Below are positions 10,791-22,881 of a stretch of 64,000 bases of DNA, piece after piece; position 1 is the stretch's first letter; each line of letters starts with the position of its first letter. Both the position numbers and the translations under genes were made by a program. Where the stretch lies: NCBI RefSeq assembly GCF_001638985.1, contig NW_017265146.1, positions 372,001-436,000 of the forward strand, given 5' to 3'. This DNA is from Phycomyces blakesleeanus NRRL 1555(-). Taxonomy: Eukaryota > Mucoromycota > Mucoromycetes > Mucorales > Phycomycetaceae. The notes beneath the pieces are model-generated. The model was not told where the DNA came from. It saw only the letters and a list, made by a program, of their open reading frames with translations, and did not search any database.

Positions 10791-12220
10791 CATAGAATAT
10801 ATTTAGGTACTCTTTATGTATTAATAAAAGTATATGGTTTATTGGGTTGTATTGTATTCTATTTATAAAGGTAAAGGTAAAGAGAAAGAAAAAGTCTTAT
10901 CCGAATACGCGGATACAAATACAATTTTAAAAGGCGGTACGAACTACTTTGACTTTCATGCAGACAGCAAGATTATATCAATTTAATTCTTTATTCTACA
11001 ACAAACTACATAGCACCGAGCTCACATAGACGTACACAATAGAACGCAATATAATAAAACATAACACAATAGCAAATATGCAGGTATTTTCTTGTGGCCA
11101 ATCTTAAACGTGTTGCTTGAGAATTGGTTCATTTTGATTGGATTAAAGATTAAAGGTTGGGATGATGAGAAGATTTAAGATGCATGCAGGTGTCTTTATA
11201 TAAAATAGATATGTAAGTCCTCGATGGAATATCACGTTTTGTATAGTACAAAGGCTTCTTTTTTTTGTTCAAAAATGGATACAAAAAAAATTAAGATCAA
11301 ATAAAGTCTAATAGTATAGAATACATGGTGAAATACTAGCTAAATTGATTCTTATTATTTTTTGGAGAGCAATTTGGACTTGTTTATTGTAGTTACATTC
11401 TTAAGCTTTGTGAATACAAGCTACGGATTGAAAGTTTGAGAGATAAGAATGAAAGGCAAGCTTAAAGGTCTACCTGGTAATGTATTTATATTCCTGTTAA
11501 ATATATACTGTTTTGGGAGCCGCTGCTGTTGACTTTACGAATGTATATCAATTCTATTTGTGTGGCCTACTTTTATCTTCTCTTTTGTATAATAGCGCAG
11601 GGGGTGAAACTTGTATGTTTGTATTGTGGATGTAAAGGGAAAACATTAGACAGTTTGTTTTTCTCTGGTTGTATTGGAGATTACTCTGTGGTAAACTAAA
11701 AGGAAAACATAGCACGCGTTTGGATCAAGGGATTAATGAATCTACACACTATTCGATTTGAATGTATGATCAGTACCCAAGAAATTGGTCACAAAACTTA
11801 GTTAATAAAGTCCTAGGTAGTCATGATACACCTATTAACAAAACACATATATATGTATTGTATAAGTAGATCCAGTGCTCATCATATATATATATATATA
11901 TATATGGGTGGAACAAATCAAAAGGAGTAATTAAAAGACATTAATTGATTTATAGATATAATCTTGTGCGATAACCCCCCCTCGCAGACCACAAGATTAT
12001 CAAGAGGATGACCTATTAAGAAGATTTCTTTTCTTGTGATGAGCTATTTAAAAAAATAATGAAAACAAGAATCTTGGTATTCTAATCTTTTGCGCTATTT
12101 TTCCCCACAATCACTTGCTATCCTTGTCAATGTGTGCACGTCCTTTCTTGTTTTGTCTTGGTTTAAAATGGCATTCAATATAGTACAAGAAAAATAACGT
12201 TCTCTATCTTTATTATATAC

Positions 12221-12256
<36 letters not shown>

Positions 12257-12873
12257 ATAATAATAATAATAACATTTATTTATATCCCTAAGCCCTTTAT
12301 GTTTCGTTGGTTTTCCAGCGTAGATTATTGTTCAGCTTGTGTTTGTTTGTTTTTTTCTATCTTTAGATTTCTTAAATATTCAATAATGAAATATCTTGCA
12401 TCTGTAGTATCATCTCGTTACTGCAGCCATAAATTGAAATATCTGGTACAAACGGTTCTTAATAATGAAAAACACAATCGACATTTATTACTGTGCAGCT
12501 AGCTAGATTACTATCCTGTAATAGAATGGTATCTAACCATAAAATTATGAAATATAGAGTTACCAGGTTCCTTATTGAATCATACAAATACCTCATTACC
12601 ACATATATTGAATATACTCAATCAGAATAGGCTTACTACTTGGGATTTTAAAACTTTAATCAACATGATTGGACAAATATTCCTTTAGCGCTTCAAAGAA
12701 AGAAAGAAAATTGTATGTCAAACATATAGATTTATACTATATCAAGCGTTACTCTGATTGAACAAGTTTTTATTTTATTTATTTATTTTTTATTTTACCT
12801 TGTTATATGCAATCTATAATAGTTACCTTTTATTTTTTCATTAAATATATAATTAATTAAATAATTAAATAGA
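10791..12873. other. Spacer without recognisable genes
   Basis: AT-rich, with only short frames. Notable content: a C-rich patch (about 11973-11980), (TA)n at about 11885-11904 and the (CTA)n/(ATA)n tract listed separately. The only frames of 60 or more codons (for example at 12299) show no protein-like composition. Confidence 0.5.
12222..12273 (+). repeat. (CTA)n-(ATA)n trinucleotide microsatellite
   Basis: About eleven TAC/CTA units run directly into five to six AAT units. Confidence 0.9.
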
Positions 12874-12991
12874 TGCTATGAAACTTTTGTACTAAAATTC
12901 GTACTTTTGTATTTTGGAGTCCTCGATCATAAAATTATATCATTGGCTAATAAAGGATTTTGAAACATTCGTTTTGATTGTGTACCCCCTA
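12874..12991 (+). repeat. Dispersed repeat, copy B
   Basis: Matches copy A block by block: TGCTAT, TTTTGTAC-AAA-TT, GTACTTTTGTATTTTGG, GTCCTC, CATTGGCTAA and TACCCCCTA at the same spacing to within about 15 bp. No coding content. Confidence 0.55.
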
Positions 12992-13573
12992 CTGATAGTG
13001 AATTATTATTTCTTCTTATATATATATATATATATATTGTTTAAACTTGATAAGAATCTCGTAATACGTGCTACAATAAGCAATTCAGAAAATTTCGTCA
13101 ATGTTTTTTTTTTTGGTTTTGTTTGAAGGCACGGGTGTAAAGCAGCATTTTTGTGTGTGTGTGACGATGAAACATACTTGATTATACAGACATCTATGCA
13201 AGGTACTGCATGTAGATGGTTTTAAAGAAACTGAATAAATACCAAAGTTTCAAAAGAGGAAATACTGGGACAAACTTGTTAGGTATTTTCTAATGGAAGG
13301 CAAAGGATGTGCTTGTCGGTACAAGGATCTGGTCCCCTTGCTTGACTTAAAGTCTGCCAATGATCGTCCAGGGCGGACTCCATGCGCTAGACGACTGGCC
13401 AGTATTACGACTATGTTTGTGTTGGACCAGCATGACTACGGTTAAAACTGAACCATAAAGAACACACTGACAAGCAGATGAGTAACAAACAGAGGCTTTT
13501 ATTTTCAATATTTCTTTATAAACCCCAGTTTGCTTTCAATTTGTTATTTTCTTTTGCTATCCAGCTCTCGATC
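12992..13573. promoter_or_regulatory. Upstream region of the endopolyphosphatase gene
   Basis: Holds (TA)n at about 13019-13037, a T-rich run and (TG)n near 13150. An in-frame ATG at 13478 precedes the chosen start at 13574, but the residues between look like leader sequence. No clear core promoter element. Confidence 0.4.
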
Positions 13574-15254
13574 ATGTATTCACTCACTCTCGTCTTACTC
13601 GGTGGATTTTCAGTGTGCTTAGCCCTGATTTTGATATGTCAGCCACCATCGATCTACCTTCTCCGAGGAATAACCAACGGCCCTCTTGTCAGCCACTCTT
13701 TTGAGAAATGGGAATCACATTTACTACCAGTAAACCCTCTTCCACGTCAACATGGTTATTTCCTTCACATAACCGATATGCATGTAAATTATAAATTATA
13801 AATATATTTAAATATAACCTTTGACCAAGTGAACTCATTTTATATGTATATTTAATTATCATCTCCAGGTAGACGAAAATTATGTGTCAGGAGCAACTGT
13901 AGAGTCCGCTTGTCACAAGTTGGCCAAGGAATCTGATGTCACTTCTCAGGTAGCTGGCCCATTAGGTGCACCTGGTGCCAAATGCGATTCACCTGCTCGT
14001 CTGGCACAAGAAACCCTTGAATGGGTCGCACGCAACTGGCGAGACAAGCTAGATTTTGTAGTCTGGACAGGCGATAGTGCTAGGTAAAAAAAAAAAAAAA
14101 CACCCCAATTTTTTTTTCATGGATCAGATCTAACTATAATTTTGGTTGTTTGGTTTTTTTTTAGACATGATTATGATAAATCCAGAATGAGAAAACGTAA
14201 AGATATTTATACTCTCAACCGCCAAGTGACTGACATGGTCAAGAAAGCATTCTGGTCACCACATCACCCAGTACTGCCTGTCGTTCCCTGTTTAGGAAAT
14301 AATGATGTATTCCCTCACAATGCGATCGATGAAAAAGACCATGATTTGTTATCGTTTTATGAAAAACTGTGGAGACCCTGGATCCCGACTGGTCAGCGAA
14401 AGTCGTTTCGCCAGGGCGCTTATTTTGCCACTCAGGTTGCACCACATCTCCGCGTCCTTTCCGTAAATACTCTCTTATTCTTCAACCGAAATCCGTTAAT
14501 AGAAGACTGTGGTTCCAAAAACCACCCAGGAGATGTCCAACTGGCTTGGATGGAGGATCAGCTCAGACTAGCAAGGCGAGAGAAGGCAAAAGTCTATATA
14601 ATGGGACATGTACCACCCAGTGCGCGTGATTTCCGGCCAACCTGTCTCGATAATTATATGGCTACCGTGTCCCAGTACAGCGATGTCATCATGGGTCAGT
14701 TTTTTGGCCACTTGAACATGGATCATTTTATGCTCTATGACGCCAGTCAGCCAACCAACCAAACCTTCCGACAGACTGACGAGGACAAGGGCGGTGACCT
14801 ACACGCTACAAGAGATATCACCGAGTACGTAAGTTGGCTCCGGGACATGTACTCAGCCTTGGACCCGGTCACAAGCGATCCCAATAAGCTCCCAGACTAT
14901 CCCGCATCTCCCTTGGTAGTCTTGCAAGTGGCTCCGTCTGTTTTACCCATTTACTGGCCCGCTATCCGCATTTACCGGTATGAAACAAACCCTAGTGCTT
15001 CCAATTACGGGACCCTTCTTGGCTACGCACAGTACCACGCAAATCAGGCTTCATACGATGCCGTACCTGGCAAACCACTTGAATACCAGCTCGAATACAC
15101 AACCGACACTCTTTATGGAATGCCTGATCTGTCGCCAAAAAGCTACCATGCGCTGGCAAAAAGGATGGTGATGGGTGATGCCATAGGAAATGCAACCTGG
15201 ACAGCGTATATTCGTAACATGTTTGTTCAAGCACGTAACAATGAATTTAGCTAA
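13574..15254 (+). CDS. PPN1: Vacuolar endopolyphosphatase (PPN1 family)
   Basis: Three exons, 13574-13783, 13869-14083 and 14165-15254, give 504 aa. An N-terminal signal anchor (about 4-24, LTLVLLGGFSVCLALILIC) is followed by a calcineurin-like metallophosphoesterase fold: HITDMH (65-70), VVWTGDSARHD (134-144), CLGNND (184-189), YIMGHVPP (about residue 288) and GHLNMDHF (about 325). These are the metal-binding motifs I, II, III, IV and V, and GDSARHD is typical of the yeast Ppn1/acid-sphingomyelinase-like subgroup. The enzyme cleaves long inorganic polyphosphate chains, and in yeast it works in the vacuole after delivery as a type II membrane protein. ATG 13574 is preferred over 13478 because it places the TM helix at the N-terminus. 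The gene is convergent with the RanGAP gene. Confidence 0.92.
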
Positions 15255-15717
15255 CACCACACAAGTTACCACACACATATATTCATATAGTCATATAGTC
15301 ATATACATCTTCATATACATCTTCATATACGTACATACATACATACCATACATATACACTTATATATATATATATATATATATGCATCTAAATTACATGT
15401 ATTAAAATACCCATTATTCACCCAACACACCCAATCACATACACAAACTACACGTATACAAAATACATACATTTTATATGCTTTAATATATATTTTGTGA
15501 TAATTAATAAATCGTAATTCTTGTATCAAAAATAGAAAAATGTTTAATGTAAAAAAAATAAAATAAAAAAAAATGACCTGTAATTCTTCTTTTTTTTTTC
15601 CTTCTCTAAAAAATACAAGAGGAAAGAAGATATGCACACGGAAGAAAGGTACGAAGAAGAACAAAGAAAGAAGAAGTAAAGATAAAGAAACAAAGGAGTC
15701 GGATATTGGCAAATAAT
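15255..15717. other. Convergent spacer between PPN1 and RanGAP1
   Basis: The 3' flanks of two genes meet here. It contains repeated CATATAGT/CATATACAT units (about 15275-15350), (TA)n at 15361-15383 and A/T tracts. The A-rich stretch 15540-15600 could hold poly(A) sites for both strands. Confidence 0.5.
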
Positions 15718-17025
15718 TTAGATGTGGGTCTTTTCCAACTTCTTTACCAAATCTTCTTCTTCCTTCTTGTCATCTCCCTTGACAGCAGGTTCAGAGTCTT
15801 CGGCCTTTTCTGCCTCTTCAACCAACTCATCCTCAGAATCATCCTCCTCTTCGTCGTCACTGTCAAGTTCCTCCATATCATCCAACTCATCCAGGGCCTC
15901 TTCGTGGTCCCACTCCTTGAGAGCCTCGACAAGAGTTTCTAATTCCTTTTCTTCTGCATCGAATCGGTTACCGTTGAGTTCGAGGTGAACAAGGTCCTTG
16001 AGATGGGATCGGATAGCCTTGGCAAGGACTTCGATTGCATTGGCTTGGATCTCGTTGTATTGGAGGTGGAGGTGGGTCAGGCCGGTGTTGTTACCGCGGT
16101 TGAGAGAAGTAGCGACTTCCAAACCACCTTTCTTTGACAGCAAACAATCACCGACGTTGAGTACCTCTAAAAGAGGCCATTCAACCAAGGCTGATGCCAG
16201 GGCACGACTTCCCTTTGCAGTAAATGTGTTGTCCTGGAGATCCAGATGGCGCAAGTTCTTGCACTGGACAAGTCCACCCATCAGAATCTCGATTCCTTCA
16301 GGACGGATTCCGTTCTGGGGCATACGAACGGTCTCAAGAGTGGCGTGTGCGGCAAAGGCATTTGCGAGTGCCTGAGAAGATCCGTTCTCGAGACGGTTGC
16401 GACCACAGATGATTGTGCGAAGGGAAGAAGGGCGGTTTTCGAGACGAGCTTGATCAGCTGAAGCCTGGAGAGCTCGGGCGATCATCAATCCGCCGCCAAT
16501 TCCAAGGCCGTTGTTGTTGAGACGCAAGGTTTGAAGGGTTTTGGAGTGAGCGATAAATTCGATCAATGGTTCGGCACCAGCAGGACCAAACGCGTTGTCT
16601 GAAAGATCAAGTTCAGTCAACTGGGTCTTTTCAAGAGCATCACACAAGGCCTTAAGAACGGCAGGAATTTCAGACAATAGACGGCCGGTGAAAATATCAG
16701 AGAGAATGGCAACCTAGAATAACACACATCCGCAGTGTACATTTAATGTGTAAATCGCGCAGGTTAGTGTTGTATATTATATTATACTTGCATTACAAAT
16801 ATTCGTTACCTTTAAGGTCTTTCTGGTGCTCAATGCAGCAGCAAGTGCTTTACCGGCCTCGACACCAATTGTGTTTCCACTGAGGATGATCTTTTGAAGG
16901 TTGTCCATGCGCGAGATTGTATCACAGAATAGCTTGACATCTTCAGCAGTATTGAGCTTCAAGCCCTTGCCTTCAATAGAAAAGACAGTGTTGTTTTCAA
17001 GGCAATATTCGTTAATTGCAGACAT
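15718..17025 (-). CDS. RNA1: Ran GTPase-activating protein (RanGAP1/Rna1)
   Basis: Two exons, 16810-17025 and 15718-16713, joined in phase 0 across a 96-bp intron; 403 aa. The protein is a run of ribonuclease-inhibitor-type leucine-rich repeats (TELDLSDNAFGPAGAE, QTLRLNNNGLGIGGG, RHLDLQDNTFTAKGS, THLHLQYNEIQANAI, VHLELNGNRF), and it has the catalytic loop DIFTGR with Arg83, the position matching the RanGAP arginine. It ends in a long acidic tail (about 340-390) as Rna1 proteins do. It stimulates GTP hydrolysis on Ran in the cytoplasm, which sets up the Ran-GTP gradient for nuclear transport. No SUMO-anchored vertebrate-type C-terminal domain is present, as expected for fungi. Confidence 0.95.
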
Positions 17026-17770
17026 TTTGATGTGAAATGAGAATAGGAGAAACAAATTAAAATAATAAAAATAATGGTATTAATAATTTTTTTTGTTGGC
17101 TCTGTAAGTCCCTTTTTTTTTTCTTTGGGTTGCGTGGGCTATATATGTGTGTGTGTGTGCGATTCGCTCTGTGAATTTTTTTTGTTTTTTTGTTTTTCTT
17201 TTCAATTCAATTCTTTCCCAGCACACACACAAAATAATATTTATGTTTCAATTTCTATATACCAGTATGCAGAATTTTGAGTACTTTTCTTATGATCTTG
17301 TTTCAAATCAGTAAGAAATAATTGTAATATCTTCACAGTATGTTTTATAATAGTAATAGTCATTGTATCTAATTCTTCCTTCTTTACTCCCTTTCCCTTC
17401 TCCTCCCTCTTTTCTTCTTCTTTTTCAATACTAGTCTTTTGTGTGAGTGTTAAAATCATATTCCACAAGACATTCCAGGTAGTAAAGTGATAATGATAAT
17501 GATAACTAGGACGAGGATGAGGACAATAATAATAATAATAATAATAGTACAATAGTCACATGTATATTTGACAAAAAAAGAATGAGAGAATGAAAGAGTG
17601 AGAGAAAAAGTATAAATATAGATATAAGTGTAGGTATAAATGTAGGTATAGATATGAATGTAGGTGTATGTGTAGCTGTAGCTGTAGCTGTAGCTGTAAG
17701 TATATATATATATATATATATAATATTCTTCTCTTACTCTTTAGCTTGCTTTGCTTTGCCTTGCTTTGTT
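17026..17770. repeat. Spacer with microsatellites and RanGAP1 promoter
   Basis: Right after the RanGAP1 ATG lies its promoter side with T-rich and (TG)n tracts (17145-17160). Then come (AAT)n at 17525-17545, TAGGTATAAATG-type hexamers at 17610-17660, four TAGCTG units at 17672-17695 and (TA)n at 17700-17722. The pentamer GCTTT/GCCTT (17741-17770) abuts the next gene's end. No gene here. Confidence 0.65.
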
Positions 17771-18618
17771 TTACTTTAACAAAAACAAGCAAAACATTGA
17801 ACGGCGCTTGGAAGAAAGAGTAGATCGTTGCGTGGATATTTGTGGAGAGGACTTAACGGTTGGACTGGAAGAAAGATCAGACCCACTCTCGGCCTGTGAA
17901 ACTCCAGACGAACTACTGAGAGGTGGAACCAGAGAAGCACGGCGGCTTCTCAGAGATGAATCGTCTTTGGACTTAATCTGTTGAATCTTTTGTCGAAAAA
18001 AGTTGGATGATTTTCGTAACATGGTCAAAGGTGCCTCTTGAACAGCCATGTGAAAGATCTCTTCATGATCATTGGTATCACTGCTAGTATTGCTGTCGTT
18101 GGCAGAAAAGATCTCTTGAGGAATAATGTGTTTTTCTTCGACTGGCGTAGGGTGTACTGTGAGTCGCGTGTGCTTGTTTTCTAGAGGACAAGGAGTAGTG
18201 ATCAGTTGAATAGGTTCAAATAAACGAATCGGTTCATCTGGTCCACTGAGGAAATCAGCCAGAGGATCTTCAAAAACCACAATAGACTCTTTAAGTTTAA
18301 GAACCGTGGGTTCCTTGATCTCTTCTTCTTCTTCTTTTTCTTTCTCCTCGACCCTTGGCAACTCGATCTGCCTGTCTTCTTCGGGCTGTAATACAGGAAT
18401 ATCCTATTCATAACACATTAGATTCAATCGAATTTTTCTTTCTTTCTTTCTAATATATCTACATAGATTTGTCTTACGGCTAATGTGAATACTTGGTTAC
18501 GAATTATTGATGTCCTGGTATCAAATTGGTGCATAAGGTCGGCCGAGAAAGAGTCTGTTGGTGCATCGAATGAGATTTGAAAATCAAGAGGTAAAGCGAT
18601 TGATTGAGTTGTAGCCAT
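17771..18618 (-). CDS. Unknown Ser/Glu-rich protein (257 aa)
   Basis: Exons 18478-18618 and 17771-18403 join in phase 0 across a 74-bp GT-AG intron, starting MATTQSIALPLDFQISFD. The N-terminal 47 residues look folded (LDFQISFDAPTDSF), followed by an acidic patch (EEKEKEEEEEIKEP), a conserved-looking stretch (SIVVFEDPLADFLSGPDEP) and a Ser-rich basic C-terminus with possible kinase sites (RSRRASL, SSKRRSM). No signal peptide or TM helix. Likely an intrinsically disordered regulatory or scaffold protein. Family not recognised. The last residues, CLFLLK, run into simple sequence, so the true end could differ if another intron exists. Confidence 0.6.
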
Positions 18619-19576
18619 CTGGTTTAAAACAAAGCAAAAGAGTGTTATAGAGACCAGAATACAGGCTATGAAGCTTACATACTTTTTGGCAACTGTTTAT
18701 AAAAAAAAATTAAATATATATATATGAATATTAAGCAAGAATTATTATTATTATTATTCTTTTGCTTTAAGAAAAAATATATATAAATATAAATATAAAT
18801 ATATATTACTTTATTCCTTCTTTTTCGAAATAAAGGAGATGGTTTAAAGAGGAAGAAAAGGAAGATTAGATGATTTTTATTTTTTTTTGTGGGTTTCTTT
18901 TCGATGACCCTTCTTTTAATGCTGCCATAAGATTCAGGGAGAAGGGATGAGGAGAGAGAGAGAAGAAAGGGGGTAAGTACTCTGGTTTGATCAATTCAGA
19001 CCAAAGAAGCAACATAATTAACAGAAAATGTCCCAACACGCCACTAGACACCCAATCATTTCAATTGGAAACAACCAAACAACCAAACTGGTCAACTAGC
19101 AAGCAGCAAAGATGTATAGGTTTATTGAATGAATGAATGAAAGAAAGAAACACACCGAGAGTCCATTAGAATAAGTACGGCTAGATGAAATCATGTTGCG
19201 TTTGATGTCTTTCTTTCTAATAATCATATATATATATTGCGTTTGATAGGTACATTATCAAGGGGGGGAAAGGGAGAGAAATAATGAAGAATAAAAAGGC
19301 AAAGAAGAGGGGTTGTCTGTTTTTTTTTTGGTGGTAGATTTGGAATAAGGTGGCTATTATTTACAAGACTTGTCTATATCAATCTCTTTCTGTCTTCTTT
19401 ATTATTAAGCATATGTTGTATATAAGACCAATAGAAACCTCGTCTTCATGTAGAGTATTGCAAGGAAATGCTTGGTCTGATAAAGTACATTAATATGTAT
19501 GCGGCATTTATCATTGTTGATCTCGCTCTTTTTTCTTTTTTCTTTTTTCTTTTTTCTTTAATAACACTCTTTATTT
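18619..19576. other. Spacer between two minus-strand genes
   Basis: Contains the promoter of the gene at 18618 and the 3' flank of CHMP1. Simple tracts: (ATT)n at about 18745-18758, GAATGAAT at 19128-19141, G-rich 19261-19268 and TTTTTTC units at 19531-19557. No gene is supportable. Confidence 0.5.
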
Positions 19577-19921
19577 TCATTGCCTCAGAGCCTTGAGACG
19601 TTGGGTCAAGATCTCATCTTGACTAGGCTCACGCTCTTCAACCTGCTGTTGAATGACCTGACTTGGAGCCAACTGTGCCAATTGTTGGTTGAGCTCCAAT
19701 CCATGTTCATCGGCAACCTGCTGCATCAACGAGTCCACTTCTGACTGTGGTGTCATGGTAGATGTTGCACCTGCCATAGCCCCTTCCATGTACTGAGTCT
19801 GTACATCGATATCCTCAAATTGCGACTCAAACTTATCCATTACCATGGAAATCTACAGTTATCCATGTATTATTGAATATTAAGAAAATTAAAGGTATTC
19901 AATTCAATTCATATATATATA

Positions 19922-19955
<34 letters not shown>

Positions 19956-20665
19956 TCTGTAAATATACCTTTTCAAGATTCATAGACTCCATTGCTCTAT
20001 CCATACCCTTTACAACATTAGCCATCGATGCACTAACCTATACATGTTTTGTTTTTAAAAAAAAATTAGTATAATTAGTATAACACGCACACACACATAT
20101 ATATATATTATATTATATCGTACCTTGCGCATCGTAATCGCAGTTTGAACCCGACTCGCAGTGGCATCGATGCGAGACGACAAGCGCAATAGGTTCAATG
20201 CTTCGTTTTTCTTGCGTATCGCATTGGCTGCATATATACGAGCACTTTCTGTATTTCCATCCTGCATTGCCTAAACACATACGCACATACGCACACGCAA
20301 AAGAACCCCCATTCCATATAAGTAAAGAAAAAGAAGAATAAGAATAAGAATAAGAAGGAATTCTATGCATTGCTTGGTGTTTAATTGGAGCCAAATCATC
20401 AAATCTACCTTTTTCAACTTCAACTTCTCAGCAGTTTCTTCCTTTTGGCATCTCTTGGATTGCTTGTTGAGCTGCTTGGCAGTAAACTACACTTGAGCAG
20501 TAAGATTACACTATCGAAACCCGAATCTCAAACGTGAATTCTCGAGCGTAATTATCTAAATGTACCTTTAGTTGGAAAAGGTTATCTATTGAATACAATT
20601 AACAAAAAAGATAGATTGTACGTAATGTTATAATGTGCAATTAACTTACTCTCAAGGCCACTCAT
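19577..20665 (-). CDS. DID2: ESCRT-III subunit CHMP1/Vps46 (Did2)
   Basis: Six exons: 20650-20665, 20566-20585, 20409-20486, 20124-20270, 19969-20037, 19577-19852. The first two are micro-exons of 16 and 20 nt coding MSGLENNLFQLK. The 201-aa product matches CHMP1 along its length: [67 protein letters not shown], and the C-terminal MIM1 helix [13 protein letters not shown] that binds the MIT domain of Vps4. It acts late in ESCRT-III assembly on endosomes, recruiting and regulating the Vps4 ATPase for multivesicular body formation. Length is usual for the family. The join is supported by GT-AG at every boundary and exact frame closure. Confidence 0.93.
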
Positions 20666-20840
20666 GTTGCACTAAGATTTGATTAAATACAAGTAAGAAA
20701 CCTTTATTATGGGATTTATTTTATATATAAAATAAAAATGAAAAAATAAAAATAAAATAAAATAAAATAAAATAAAAATCCAATAAATTGGTTCCTATTG
20801 TAACCACCTTTTGTTTTTCTTCGTCTTCATACTCTCTCAC

Positions 20841-20876
<36 letters not shown>

Positions 20877-21284
20877 CCAAAAGAATCGGAACTGACCCTA
20901 CCTTTCTTTTCTTTTTCTTTTCTTATACTGTGACTCTGAATCATAATGTGGTAGTGGTGAAAATAGACAGAGATACAAACGTTTAATGGGTGTAATATAG
21001 AAATCAGTTAAGACACTCTGTTTTTATAAGCCTGGTTTGATGATAGCTGTAAACCTTTAAGGGTTGTGATTTGGCAGATCTTTTGGTCGATTCAATATTG
21101 GCTTTTAATGATAGTATTGACCAGTAAAATATATAAATCTTACTGGATACCTCTTTGTATTATTTAGAATTAAGTATATATATTTATTTTACTTTTTTAA
21201 AGAAAGAATAATTAATAATCCAATATACATATTACTATCAAATTATATATATATATATATATTCTCTGGGCCTTTATTAACTAT
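20666..21284. other. Spacer: CHMP1 promoter side and SET-gene 3' flank
   Basis: AT-rich; contains AAAAT units (about 20748-20778), a TA-TG microsatellite (20842-20876) and (TA)n at 21246-21262. No gene is seen. Confidence 0.5.
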
Positions 21285-21919
21285 CTATCCATCGCGCTCG
21301 TCAAGTAGTGTCTGGATGTGTTTGCTCAGTTTGAATTTCTCGAGCTTCTTGCGATTCACTGAACTGGCTCCACTGACAAGTCTGATACACTTTGCACACA
21401 AAATTGTATTAGAATTTGTAGTAAAAAAAAAAGGGGGGGGGGGGGGGGGATCTTGGTTTATTTCTCGTTTAAATAACAGTATATAGCTTACCTTTGAGGA
21501 TCCACACCAGCATTCAAATGGTTGAGCTGTATAGAAAGAAAATAAAGATGTTTAAAAATAAAGCATTATATAATTCCCACGCTTAGCTTACCCATTTCCC
21601 ATTCAGTCGAAGGATAAAAGAAGTTGAGTTCGTCGCCAGCCTTGATATCTACAAGGGCTACAATAGCAAATCTATCTACGTCAAGATAGGTTGTTGGATC
21701 ACAGGCGTGGTTGAGGTACAATAGGTCACTGTTGAGTTCGACATGTTCGGTACATGAGACCTGGACAGAAGAGTATCGCTTTGGACCAGGTGTGAGCCCG
21801 GTCAGGTCGGCAATAGTCTCGCCTGCTTTAAAGTCCTTTTCGGCAATAAGCTGAGAAGAAAAGGAGCCTTTGCGATGAATAACCTTGAAAAGTCCGGGAT
21901 GAGATTGCTCTTTTGACAT
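21285..21919 (-). CDS. Small SET/post-SET domain protein
   Basis: Exons 21592-21919, 21492-21526 and 21285-21389 give 155 aa. The core has the SET signature NHACDP (70-75; compare NHxCxPN) and the following ELNFFYP (97-103), and the post-SET cysteines CWCGSSKC (115, 117, 122) as C-x-C-x4-C. SET proteins methylate lysine using S-adenosylmethionine. This one is a minimal version: the N-terminal part is short and the usual tyrosine of the ELxFDY motif is offset (FFY). It may be a stand-alone non-histone methyltransferase or a degenerate member. The last acceptor (GCAAAG) is weak, but it restores both the CxCx4C motif and the frame. Intron 2 carries a 17-G run. Confidence 0.82.
21433..21449 (+). 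repeat. Poly(A)10-poly(G)17 run inside an intron
   Basis: An A run passes directly into about 17 consecutive G within the second intron of the SET gene. On the transcribed (minus) strand it is a C17-T10 tract in the intron. Confidence 0.9.
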
Positions 21920-22635
21920 TACTAAGGAATATAATATATGTATGTGTGTGTGTGTGTGTTTTTCTTCAGGGCCTGAGTGAAATGGGAATATAAAATATTG
22001 TGGGGCTTTAAAATAAAAATCGAGTTGTTAGGATTTAATAATAATAATAAAAAAAAAAGTCAATTTAAAAGCTCTAGATAAATAAATAAATAAATATCAG
22101 TCGTAGAAAGTTTCGCACGTTATTTAGATATATAATATATTTGACTCTGTCATTATTGCTCTTAATTGAACTCAAATAAGAGTAGTCTTTTTTTTTTTTG
22201 AAGAAGAAGAAGCATAAAATCCAAAAACTCGAAAAACCTGAAACAGAACACTACTTGAAACCATTCTTAATATTTCTGTAGGCAATACTTTGTTCAAATT
22301 TGAAACGTCTTTTTTTTTAATAATAATAATAAGGAGGTTTGTTAACTTTGAACTTTGGCACACTTTGTCCACTCTAAAGAAAAGGTAAAAAAAAAAGAAT
22401 CTTTTTTTTTATTTTAAAATTTTGATTGATATATATATATATTGATCTGAAATTTATTACTATTATTATTACTATTATTATTATTTTGTTCAAAAACATT
22501 AGTAAAGAAAGAAGAAAAAAAAAGAGTGTAAATATTGCTGTAAAAAGTGGCCCAGTTTCTGTTGTACCAAGGTCATATGTGTATCATGTAGTGATTGGTG
22601 GTAATAAAATGAAAAAAGGAGACTTTCATATATAT

Positions 22636-22670
<35 letters not shown>

Positions 22671-22881
22671 TGGGCCAGTAAAATCAATGATTTGGGAAAA
22701 TGGTACATAAAAAAAATGGGGTTTGACAGAGGGATATAATATTTGAGTAAATGTGAGAGTGAATGAGTAGGTGAGTAAGTGGGTGGACTGTGTGCTCAAT
22801 TGGTTGATTGGTTGGTTGGTTGGTTGGTTGAGTGATTGAGTGATTGAGTGATTGAGTGATTTAGTGAGTGAGTGAGAGGCC
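21920..22881. repeat. Spacer rich in microsatellites
   Basis: Includes (TG)n at 21940-21960, AATA units at 22078-22094, (ATT)n tracts, (TA)n at 22646-22670, GGTT units (22799-22828) and GAGTGATT units (22828-22873) just before the UBL3 stop. No supportable gene. Confidence 0.65.

Noticed and set aside
12299..12502. 67-codon frame
   Set aside because: Cys/Phe/Ser mixture in AT-rich spacer without start context, domain or neighbours.
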